Assembly (NCBI GenBank): GCA_965232255.1
Contig: OZ246962.1
Coordinates: 682,001 to 746,000, forward strand
Length of the DNA: 64,000 bases
Direction: 5' to 3'
Source of the DNA: Endozoicomonas sp965232255
GTDB lineage: Bacteria > Pseudomonadota > Gammaproteobacteria > Pseudomonadales > Endozoicomonadaceae
Shown here in pieces: positions 17,567 through 25,790 of this stretch (its first letter is position 1; the number at the start of each line of letters is the position of its first letter). The notes under the pieces were generated by a model, which was not told where the DNA came from, searched no databases, and saw only the letters and a list, made by a program, of their open reading frames with translations. Both the position numbers and the translations under genes were made by a program.

Positions 17567-19282
17567 ATGAAATTTCTGGAAAACATGCCCAGAGTGCTGT
17601 TTTTTACCGGCAAGGGCGGTGTGGGAAAAACCAGCACTGCCTGTGCCAGTGCTGTCCAGCGTGCGGCCAGCGGCGAGAAGGTTTTACTGGTGAGCACAGA
17701 CCCGGCATCCAACATTGACGAAGTGTTGGAAACCCGGTTAAGCGGAGAACCGACAGCAGTCAATGGCGTGGAAAACCTCTTTGCCCTGAATATTGACCCA
17801 CGAGCAGCCGCTGCCGCCTATCGAGCCAAGGCCATCGACCCATACCGTGGTGTACTGCCTGATGCGGTGCTGGAAAATATGGAAGAGCAGCTGTCGGGAG
17901 CCTGCACGCTGGAAGTGGCAGCTTTTGATGCCTTTACCGGGCTGCTGGCAGATGATCAGGCCACAGCAGGCTTCGATCGCATTATTTTTGATACTGCCCC
18001 CACCGGCCATACACTGCGTCTGCTCTCCCTACCCCGTGCCTGGACCGGTTTCGTGGCAGAAAACACCACCGGTTCTTCCTGTCTTGGCCCGTTGGCAGCG
18101 CTGGAAAAACAGACGGCACTGTATGCCCGCGCGCTGGACATTCTTGCTGACGAAAGCCAGACCCGACTGGTACTGGTTACTCGGCCGGACGCTGCCGCCC
18201 TGAAAGAAGCTGCGCGTACCAGCGGCGAACTGCTGGAGCTGGGCATAACCAATCAACATCTGGTGGTCAACGGCGTATTCCGAGCCAGCGACACCACCGA
18301 CCCGGTAGCAGTTGCCCTGGACGCCAGAGGACAGTCTGCTCTCGATGCCATGCCCGAACAGTTGCGTCCGCTGCCCGTTACTACCATTGCTATGTCGGCC
18401 AAGCCACCGCTGGGCATTGCCGGACTGCAAGCCTTTTTTACCGACCAAAGCACACCGGACAAGAAACCGAAGCTGACTGCAACCCACTGGCAAGGTGCCG
18501 ACCTGGAGCACTTTATCGACACTCTGGCAGATGATGGTCGGGGCGTGGTGATGACGCTGGGCAAAGGTGGGGTAGGCAAAACCTCAGTAGCCGCTATGAT
18601 TGCCCGCAATCTGGCCAATCGAGGACTGCCGGTAACGCTGACTACCACCGACCCTGCTGCCCATGTGCACGACGCTGCCGGACAGGTGCCGGATAATCTG
18701 GTGATTGAACGGATCGACCCGGCAGCAGAAATTGCCCGTTATCGCGCTGAAGTGCTGGCCGATGCCGTTAATTTGGACGACGATGGTCGCGCGCTGCTGG
18801 AAGAAGACCTGAAATCCCCCTGCATTGAGGAAATTGCCGTCTTTCAGGCCTTTGCCCGTACCGTGTTCAATGCCGACAACCGCATTACCGTGATTGATAC
18901 CGCGCCCACCGGGCACACCATCTTGTTGCTGGATGCGGCCCAAAGCTACCACCGCGAGGTACTGAAGCGTGGCGATGCCCATTCAGAAGAAGTTACCGGC
19001 CTGCTGCCGCGCCTGCGCGACCCGCAGTTTGCCCGGCTGCTGATCTGTACCCTGGCCGAAGCAACACCGGTGCACGAAGCGGCTGACCTGCAAGAAGACC
19101 TGGCCAGAGCTGGAATCAAACCGGCCGGTTGGGTGGTGAACCAATCTCTGACACCGCTAACGGTCAGCGACCCACTGCTGGTATCGCGTCGGAATATGGA
19201 GGCACGTTACCTCAAGGAGATCAGTTCACAATACAGCGATACCGTCTATCTATTGCCCTGGCTGGCAGAGGGTTTAGTTTAA
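17567..19282 (+). CDS. arsA: ArsA arsenite-stimulated ATPase
   Basis: A 571-residue soluble ATPase with two homologous halves. Each half has a deviant Walker A (GKGGVGKTS, near residues 16-24 and 331-339) and the DTAPTGHT signal-transduction motif. It energises arsenite extrusion by the membrane carrier. In E. coli its partner is ArsB, whereas here it is encoded with an ACR3 carrier, a combination known in other bacteria. The stop overlaps the stop of the converging MOSC gene by three bases. Confidence 0.95.
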   Translation: MKFLENMPRVLFFTGKGGVGKTSTACASAVQRAASGEKVLLVSTDPASNIDEVLETRLSGEPTAVNGVENLFALNIDPRAAAAAYRAKAIDPYRGVLPDAVLENMEEQLSGACTLEVAAFDAFTGLLADDQATAGFDRIIFDTAPTGHTLRLLSLPRAWTGFVAENTTGSSCLGPLAALEKQTALYARALDILADESQTRLVLVTRPDAAALKEAARTSGELLELGITNQHLVVNGVFRASDTTDPVAVALDARGQSALDAMPEQLRPLPVTTIAMSAKPPLGIAGLQAFFTDQSTPDKKPKLTATHWQGADLEHFIDTLADDGRGVVMTLGKGGVGKTSVAAMIARNLANRGLPVTLTTTDPAAHVHDAAGQVPDNLVIERIDPAAEIARYRAEVLADAVNLDDDGRALLEEDLKSPCIEEIAVFQAFARTVFNADNRITVIDTAPTGHTILLLDAAQSYHREVLKRGDAHSEEVTGLLPRLRDPQFARLLICTLAEATPVHEAADLQEDLARAGIKPAGWVVNQSLTPLTVSDPLLVSRRNMEARYLKEISSQYSDTVYLLPWLAEGLV

Positions 19283-19983
19283 TCTTTCATGGTCTTGATG
19301 CTGGGGTTGTTGTCTGATAGACGACGACTCCAATCTTCCACCTGGCCTGTTTCCAAGCGCTTGCGAAACACCTTCTTGATCGCTTCGGCCAGCGGTTCCA
19401 GCAGCAATAGCTGCGCCATCATCTCGCGGTTATCCAACTCAGTGTTCAGATAGTGCTGCACCTTGGCCAAAGTCCATTGAGGATAAGGGCGTTCAATAGC
19501 ACAGAGCGTATCCCCCACAGCAATTTCTCCCGCCTCCAGCACGCGATAGAACCAGCCGACCATATCGTGATCCTGCACATAGCGGGACAACTCCGGCTCG
19601 CGGAACTGGTAATTGAGCTTGAAACAGGGCAGACGCGGCTGGGTTATCTCCAGCACAGTGCTGCCAGCCTGAACCCGGTCACCGATGCACATATTGGCTT
19701 CGCTCATGCCCACCGCCACCAGATTTTCGCCGAAGCTACCCGCTACAAAGTATTTGGCTGACTCAGGAAAGCGCGCTGCAAGACTTGCATAGTGTCGTGT
19801 ATCAAATTGCAGCAGTGCCCGGTCCGGCCCACCGTGAAATGGTTCTGCCTGTTCATCGCCAACTATACCGGCAGCTGTTACCTGACACTGGTCCACTGGT
19901 TGTTTGCTGATGGCTGACTGGAAGGTAAAGCACGGAACCACTTTACCGGCACGTAATTCATTAATGGTGGCTGACTGGAGCAT
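19279..19983 (-). CDS. MOSC-domain protein (YiiM-like)
   Basis: A 234-residue protein of the MOSC sulfurase-carrier superfamily, whose members bind molybdenum cofactor; E. coli YiiM reduces 6-hydroxylaminopurine. The family cues are GDEQAEPFHGGPDRALLQFD, the SFGENL motif, and the conserved cysteine in QPRLPCFKL. A helical C-terminal part (3-alpha type) follows the barrel. It converges on arsA with overlapping ends and is not obviously part of the arsenic system. Confidence 0.88.
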   Translation of the reverse strand: MLQSATINELRAGKVVPCFTFQSAISKQPVDQCQVTAAGIVGDEQAEPFHGGPDRALLQFDTRHYASLAARFPESAKYFVAGSFGENLVAVGMSEANMCIGDRVQAGSTVLEITQPRLPCFKLNYQFREPELSRYVQDHDMVGWFYRVLEAGEIAVGDTLCAIERPYPQWTLAKVQHYLNTELDNREMMAQLLLLEPLAEAIKKVFRKRLETGQVEDWSRRLSDNNPSIKTMKD

Positions 19984-20519
19984 TTTTTATGCACTGAATG
20001 GTTATGGACAGAATCTGACGATTTTAACAGCAAATTTTGCGGGTAATAATTAATCTTTTCAATCATACAAAATCTGAAGGAATATTTTGCCATGTTAATT
20101 ATTAAACAAAATCAGCCAGTGATTAATCAAACCGTTTAAACATAAAACAATATTCATGTGTTGCCAATTTAATCAAGATGAATAATTATCAATCACTATT
20201 AATTAATCAACGCGTGTTTTTTACCAACAAATTATTTACCTGAAATCCACTACAGGAGTGATAAATCGAAGCTAGATCAGATTATAACTGGTGCTCTTTT
20301 GCACTACACAGAGTATGCGGGAACCAGATTTTAAATAAAAAATTTATTGCATCATATTTCTTTTTTCGTCACTCAGGATAATTACTCTTTTATTACAAAT
20401 TTTATAAGAACAAAGGCTTATTTAAATAAACTGTCAACACGTTCACGATTAAGCAGCGTTCCCAAAATCTCTTTAAGTGCAAAGCAATAATCTATGGCCA
20501 ATGGCCGAAGAAGGAGTAT
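19984..20519. other. Long AT-rich leader of the autotransporter gene
   Basis: 536 bases, strongly AT-rich, between divergent MOSC and autotransporter genes. It should hold both promoters. AAGGAG at 20511-20516 is the ribosome site of the autotransporter. I see no gene in it. The low GC relative to both neighbours suggests a DNA-bending or H-NS-like silenced region, which is inference. Confidence 0.5.
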
Positions 20520-23500
20520 ATGGTGAAACCCCTCTTGTTGAATAAGATTACAACAGCAATTTTGCTGGCGTCTTGCGTAGCGCCAATGGTGTCTGCTGAG
20601 ACTCTCACTTTTACTGGTGGTGCAAGTGATCCAGCACTAGCACCCATTACGCTTCCGCCAGGCACTACTCCAGTAACAAACTCCTTGTTTTCCAACGATG
20701 TACGAAATAGCAACGATGTGACCGTTTCTGGCGGCACTGTGGGTGGTAGCGTCTTTGGCGGTGTAAACTTCTCGACCGCAACCACACCCGAAAATGTGAC
20801 AGACAACATTGTTTTAATCAGCGGCGGAACAATTGGCACTGCGGCAGCCGGAGCCACACCTGCTAATGGTGGTGATGTCTTCGGTGGCTGGACTTCATTG
20901 GGAAATACCTCCAATAACAGAGTCAGGGTAGCCGGCGGAACAGTAATGGGCCGCGTGATCGGTGGTTGGACAAATAACGGCAATGCTACAAACAACGAAG
21001 TGAGCATAATTCCCACCAATTCAACCACCGCAGTAAATGTCTCCACGGCGATTGGCGGCTGGGCTAATTCGGCTGGCAACATGGCTACAGGAAATAAAGT
21101 CATACTTGGTGCGGGTGCTAATGTTGCTTTCACGGGAGATTCAGCGGCGGGTGCAACTCCCGGTCGTGTTATCGGTGGTTGGTCCGTAGGCGACGCGTCA
21201 AGCAATGGTGTCGAGATTACTGGCGCTACTGTCAATATCTCACTGACTTCCGGTGGTGGCCCCGATCGGATTGTTGGTGGTTACAGTCAGATGGGTAATT
21301 CCACCAGTAATTCGCTGTCAATCGTAGATAGCACTGTATCTCTACTGGTTGCCAACGAGGCAAGTCCACTTGCCCCTATTTCAGGCGGCTGGGGTAGGTT
21401 ATCTGCCAATCAAAATACACTTACTATCGGTGGTAACAGCACAGTAAGAGGTTTTAGTGCCGGTGGAGCATCCGATGCGGATGCCATTGGTAACACGGTA
21501 ATAGTGACTGGGGGCACCCTCACCACTATTGGCACAACTCCCACCACTGCACAGACTGCTGCCGCGCCGAATGCTACAGTGCTGGCTGGCGGCTTTAATA
21601 ACGGACAATTTCCCGAGCTTCTAGCGACAAGTGTTGTCAGTAATAACACAGTTAATATATCCGGCAACGCAAACATTACTGGCAAGGTACACGGTGGTCT
21701 TTCACTGGGCGCAACAACGCTCAGAAATAACACCCTGACAATTAGCCAGGACGCCGCTAGCCCCGCGATACCTACTATGAACGGTGATCTTTATGGTGCA
21801 ACGTTTGAAGGTCTGTCAACGCTGACTACGCCGATTAATGGGGTCACTATTGACTCCAACACCATCAATCTGAATGCAGGCAATGTTACTGGTGATGCTT
21901 TTGGCGGCAAGATTCTTAGTCAAAATGTAGGCGTCAGTAATAGTACAATCAGCGGCAACCAAATCAACCTCAATGGTGCTAGCGTTAGCGGTAGCGTCTT
22001 TGGCGGCTATGTTACCTACGCAGGCACGGCTACAGCGGGTTCTACAGTCACCGGTGTCAACGTCCTGAATAACACCGTGACGCTAAATTCTGGTACCGTC
22101 CAAAGACCAACAGCTCCGGATACAACTCAACCGTTCCCTGGCAGCATTTACGGCGGCAATATCACCACACCCGCAATGAGGATCGACAATAGCACAATCT
22201 CGGGTAATAGCGTCATTGTGAACGGTGGAAACATAGCAAATGCTAATGCTTACGCCGGTTTTGTCCAATCCGGTATTGGTATAAGTAATACCACACTGAC
22301 AGGTAATACTGCTGTGGTTAATGGTGGCTCTGTCACTGGTAACGTCTATGGCGGCTTTGCTCTGCTGACTCCAGTAGCGATGGGAACCCCAGACGCGACT
22401 GGAACAGGCATTCATGTGACTGGCAACACCACCGTAATTAATGGTGGTTCGGTTCTTCAAGGCACTGCACCATCCCCCGTTTCTGCCGCACAAGCTCCTC
22501 CCGGGGTGTACGGTGGCAAGATCATCAACGCCGGCACAGGGGCTGTTAGCAACAGCAGCATCAGTGGCAACACGGTGATGATCAACAGTGGAGCAACTAT
22601 TGGCACCTCTAGCGCTCCGGTCAACGTGTATGGCGGCTTCTACTCCTCCAGAGGGACATCAACCAACGTCAGCATTACCAATAACACCGTGTATCTGGCC
22701 GACGGCAGTACTATCAACGGCAATATCCGTGGTGGTTTTGTTGAGGCGGGAACGCCAGGGGCAGACACGGTAAATATCAGTAATAACACGTTGGTGGTTG
22801 GTGGCCACGTGAACGGACAGATAGGCGAGATTAGCGGTTTTGATAACTACGACTTCCGCCTGACCAGTGCAATGATCAATGGCACGCCCATATTGAACAC
22901 CACAACGGCTGTGGATTTGACCGGTGCCAATATCTCCCTCAGCAGCATGGGTGGCGACGGCCCTCTGGTAAGACAGGGACAAAGTCTGGAGCTGTTTAAT
23001 AACACCACTGGTCTGGCTCCTGGCCAAATGATAGCTGTACGAGGTATTACTTTCCTTGATACCTATAGCCTGACTGCCGGAACTAATGGCAGCCTGACAG
23101 CTACTCTGGACCAAACCGCGCTGAACGCCCGGGCCAACAACGTAACCAGCGGTCATACTGCGGCGATTACCGGTGCCATGGCAGGTAACTCTTTTGTATC
23201 TGACCAAGGTATGGATGCGTTCCTGCGCTCTGCCACCACAGCAGGAAAGTGGGTACCATTTATCGCAGCCGGCGTTGGCCGTGATGATTATGACGGTCAG
23301 AGTCTGGAAATAAGGGTTAATGATCGCCATACAGACAGAAGCTCCAATGATCTGCGTATAGACAAGCGTATGGGTGTGCTGGGTATCGGTACAGCTATGC
23401 CGCTGGCCGATGGCATCTGGCATGTCGCTGCCTTTGCTGAAACCAACCACCAGAGTTATGACGCGCACGGTGGCGGTATTTCCGGCAGTGGTAATACCAC

Positions 23501-24074
23501 TCAGAGCGGTGGTGGTTTGATGACCCGACTCACCTGGAACAATGGCGTGTACGGCGAGTTGATACTGCGTACCGGTTCCAGCAAATACGACTACAGATCT
23601 AACGGCTTTGGCAATCTGGATGCCAGCTATGATCTGCGCGGTAACTACCGGGGCGTCACTGCCGCCGTGGGTATGATGCACGACTTTGCTGACCATCTGG
23701 CACTGGATTCTCACATACAGTACCTCTATGCCAGACAAGACGGTGACACAGCTATCGTAGCCGGTGACCGTGTTGACTTTGGCACAGCCAGCATCAGTTC
23801 TGCGTTGATCGGCTTTGACCTGACCTACAAAACCAACGATCGCTGGACGCCTTATGCGTCTGTCAAGCTGGAGCACACCTTCAGTTCTGACCACCGCAAC
23901 ACCGCCCAGGGTATCACTCTTGAGTCAGTGGATATCAAGGGTTCTACCGGCTCTGGTGGTGTAGGTGTGCGCTTCACACCTACGTCTAACTGGATGATCG
24001 ATGCCAACGTCTCTGGCAACATCGGTGTTCGCGACGGTTATCAAGCCAATGTTGGTCTGAGCTACGCCTTCTGA
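20520..24074 (+). CDS. Autotransporter with Gly/Asn-rich repeat passenger
   Basis: A 1184-residue type V secreted protein. The signal region (residues 1-26, ending MVSA) includes LASC at 16-19, a good lipobox, so the protein might be lipid-anchored. The passenger (about 27-890) repeats a motif near N-x-(V/I)-x-(V/I/L)-N-G-G-x-(V/I)-x-G-x-(V/A)-(Y/F)-G-G, for example VNGGSVTGNVYGGF, which should form a beta-solenoid. The C-terminal barrel begins near residue 909 (KWVPFIAAGVGRDDYDG) and ends in GLSYAF with the usual terminal phenylalanine. The ligand is unknown; adhesion is the common role. A GTG one codon downstream is better spaced from AAGGAG than the ATG used. Confidence 0.92.
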   Translation: MVKPLLLNKITTAILLASCVAPMVSAETLTFTGGASDPALAPITLPPGTTPVTNSLFSNDVRNSNDVTVSGGTVGGSVFGGVNFSTATTPENVTDNIVLISGGTIGTAAAGATPANGGDVFGGWTSLGNTSNNRVRVAGGTVMGRVIGGWTNNGNATNNEVSIIPTNSTTAVNVSTAIGGWANSAGNMATGNKVILGAGANVAFTGDSAAGATPGRVIGGWSVGDASSNGVEITGATVNISLTSGGGPDRIVGGYSQMGNSTSNSLSIVDSTVSLLVANEASPLAPISGGWGRLSANQNTLTIGGNSTVRGFSAGGASDADAIGNTVIVTGGTLTTIGTTPTTAQTAAAPNATVLAGGFNNGQFPELLATSVVSNNTVNISGNANITGKVHGGLSLGATTLRNNTLTISQDAASPAIPTMNGDLYGATFEGLSTLTTPINGVTIDSNTINLNAGNVTGDAFGGKILSQNVGVSNSTISGNQINLNGASVSGSVFGGYVTYAGTATAGSTVTGVNVLNNTVTLNSGTVQRPTAPDTTQPFPGSIYGGNITTPAMRIDNSTISGNSVIVNGGNIANANAYAGFVQSGIGISNTTLTGNTAVVNGGSVTGNVYGGFALLTPVAMGTPDATGTGIHVTGNTTVINGGSVLQGTAPSPVSAAQAPPGVYGGKIINAGTGAVSNSSISGNTVMINSGATIGTSSAPVNVYGGFYSSRGTSTNVSITNNTVYLADGSTINGNIRGGFVEAGTPGADTVNISNNTLVVGGHVNGQIGEISGFDNYDFRLTSAMINGTPILNTTTAVDLTGANISLSSMGGDGPLVRQGQSLELFNNTTGLAPGQMIAVRGITFLDTYSLTAGTNGSLTATLDQTALNARANNVTSGHTAAITGAMAGNSFVSDQGMDAFLRSATTAGKWVPFIAAGVGRDDYDGQSLEIRVNDRHTDRSSNDLRIDKRMGVLGIGTAMPLADGIWHVAAFAETNHQSYDAHGGGISGSGNTTQSGGGLMTRLTWNNGVYGELILRTGSSKYDYRSNGFGNLDASYDLRGNYRGVTAAVGMMHDFADHLALDSHIQYLYARQDGDTAIVAGDRVDFGTASISSALIGFDLTYKTNDRWTPYASVKLEHTFSSDHRNTAQGITLESVDIKGSTGSGGVGVRFTPTSNWMIDANVSGNIGVRDGYQANVGLSYAF

Positions 24075-24098
24075 TCACTTAAACGTTTGGGAGCGTTT

Positions 24099-24133
24099 AA
24101 AGGCGACAGGGTGTGAACCCCGTCGCCTTTTTT
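24099..24133 (+). terminator. Rho-independent terminator after the autotransporter
   Basis: AAGGCGAC (24100-24107) pairs with GTCGCCTT (24122-24129) around an inner GGGT/ACCC stem, followed by a run of T to 24133. It ends the transcript 25 bases past the stop. Confidence 0.92.
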
Positions 24134-24261
24134 CGTTAACGCAGTACCACCGCACCTACCTCACCATGGGACGAGCCAGCCGGAAACGGACAACCAAAAA
24201 GAACAATTCCTGAACAAAAAATTCCGGCATAATTGCTCCTTTTCTGTGCGGAACTGCCCCC

Positions 24262-25704
24262 ATGAAAGACTCCATGATTGCCTTGGCTGTCCAGGATGCC
24301 ATCGAATGGTCACTGCTCCACGGCATGGCATTAAAAGCATCACCAGCCACTGCCATACACTGCGCGTTCAGCTTTGCCCCAACGCTTATTCAACGGGAGC
24401 GCTTCGAGCTACTCAAGGCCATCGTGCCGCTGATGGGTAAGCTGATCCACGGTGTATCGCAGAATCATGACTTTCTTACCAGGGCTATTGCTCCTTTGGC
24501 TGATCACCAATGCAGTGCCGATGATTTTTTTGCCAGCCTGCTGGCGCTGCACCGCGAACTTGACCATCACCAGGCCAGACGCATTCCCATGTTGCTGATG
24601 CGCACCGACTTTATGGACGACGCCGAACATGGGCCAAGGCTGATTGAGTTCAACGGCATCGCCGCCGGCATGGGGCCGTTTGGCCAACGTGCCCACGAGT
24701 TACACCAATATTTGCAGCATCAGTGGCCACAAACCTTTGGCAACTGGTCAGAGCGTGCTTCGGTGGGGCTGGTGCCCAACCACTGTATTGACAATCTGGC
24801 CAAAGGCATCGCCGGTGCTGCCAACACCGTCAAGGCGCAATCCGGTGAAACCGGACAACCGTTGTTTATTATGGTGGTACAGCCTGATGAAGATAACGTC
24901 TACGACCAGCACCTACTGGAACAGGCGCTTCAGCGTGAAGGAGTGAAAACCGTCCGACGCACCTTTCGTCAACTGTATGAACAACTGTCGTCTGGTGACC
25001 ATCACCGATTACTGCTCGACGGCCTTGGCGGTGTTGATGCCATCTATCTGCGTGCCGGCTATCAGCACTGCGATTACCAGGCCCACGACCTGGAAGAAGA
25101 ACGCTGCTGCACCGAGTTGACTAAAGTACGAGTAATGATTGAACGACATCGGGTAGCTATTAATGCCACTGTTAGCCAGCAGCTGGCCACCAGCAAGCGA
25201 GTACAAATGTTGTTATCCGCCATGAGTGCGGAACAGTTGACCGCGTTTGGTCTGACGCTGGACGAAGCCAACAGAATCAAACCATTCCTGGGTGAAATGC
25301 GACCGGTGGATGACCAGAGCGTCGCCTGGTTTGCCCAACAGAACCCGCAACATTGGGTGCTGAAAAACCAGGGCGAAGGCGGTGGCCACTGTGTGTTTGA
25401 CCAGGATATTTTGCCACGCCTGCAAAGTCTGCAACCCGAGGAATATCCAGCCTGGTCGCTGATGCGTCGGCTGCATCCAAGGCATCGTTCCCATCCCGCA
25501 TTGGTGGTGCGCCGGGGAGAAGCGAATGCCGTGGATGACCTGATCAGCGAGATTGGTATGTTTACCCTGCACCTGGATGGCCACTCGCTGACCAGCGACT
25601 TAGGATATGCCGGTTACCTGATTCGCAGTAAACCGTCATCAGTTACCGAGGGCGGTGTACACAGTGGCCAGGGGGCGCTGGATTCCCTGGCCCATAAGCT
25701 ATAG
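24262..25704 (+). CDS. Eukaryotic-type glutathione synthetase
   Basis: A 480-residue ATP-grasp enzyme predicted to join gamma-glutamylcysteine and glycine. It resembles the eukaryotic GSS/GSH2 family, not bacterial GshB (about 315 residues). Cues in order are LIEFNGIAAGMGPFG near 126-140 (family: VEMNTISASFGG), a glycine-rich loop WVLKNQGEGGGH near 365-377 (family: FVLKPQREGGGN), ISEIGMF near 430, and a C-terminal substrate loop TEGGVHSGQGALD near 462 (family: HADGGVAAGVAVLD). Length and motif spacing match the human enzyme closely. No gamma-glutamylcysteine ligase is nearby. The ribosome site is weak. Confidence 0.85.
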   Translation: MKDSMIALAVQDAIEWSLLHGMALKASPATAIHCAFSFAPTLIQRERFELLKAIVPLMGKLIHGVSQNHDFLTRAIAPLADHQCSADDFFASLLALHRELDHHQARRIPMLLMRTDFMDDAEHGPRLIEFNGIAAGMGPFGQRAHELHQYLQHQWPQTFGNWSERASVGLVPNHCIDNLAKGIAGAANTVKAQSGETGQPLFIMVVQPDEDNVYDQHLLEQALQREGVKTVRRTFRQLYEQLSSGDHHRLLLDGLGGVDAIYLRAGYQHCDYQAHDLEEERCCTELTKVRVMIERHRVAINATVSQQLATSKRVQMLLSAMSAEQLTAFGLTLDEANRIKPFLGEMRPVDDQSVAWFAQQNPQHWVLKNQGEGGGHCVFDQDILPRLQSLQPEEYPAWSLMRRLHPRHRSHPALVVRRGEANAVDDLISEIGMFTLHLDGHSLTSDLGYAGYLIRSKPSSVTEGGVHSGQGALDSLAHKL

Positions 25705-25790
25705 CTATGGAGTAAAAAAAGCAGGAACCATAATCTCTGACATCTGTCCAAGGCTGGTCGAATATTCGTTTCAGCAGAGGTGGGCTAATT

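Noticed and set aside
22659..23894. A 411-codon open frame antisense to the autotransporter
   Set aside because: It lies wholly within a clear coding region with signal, repeats and barrel. Its translation has no domain, and repetitive GC-balanced DNA often keeps the opposite strand open.
20520..24074. The large repeat protein as the cargo of the type I secretion pair
   Set aside because: It has an N-terminal signal region and a C-terminal beta-barrel ending in Phe, so it is a self-transporting type V protein. It has no RTX nonapeptides.
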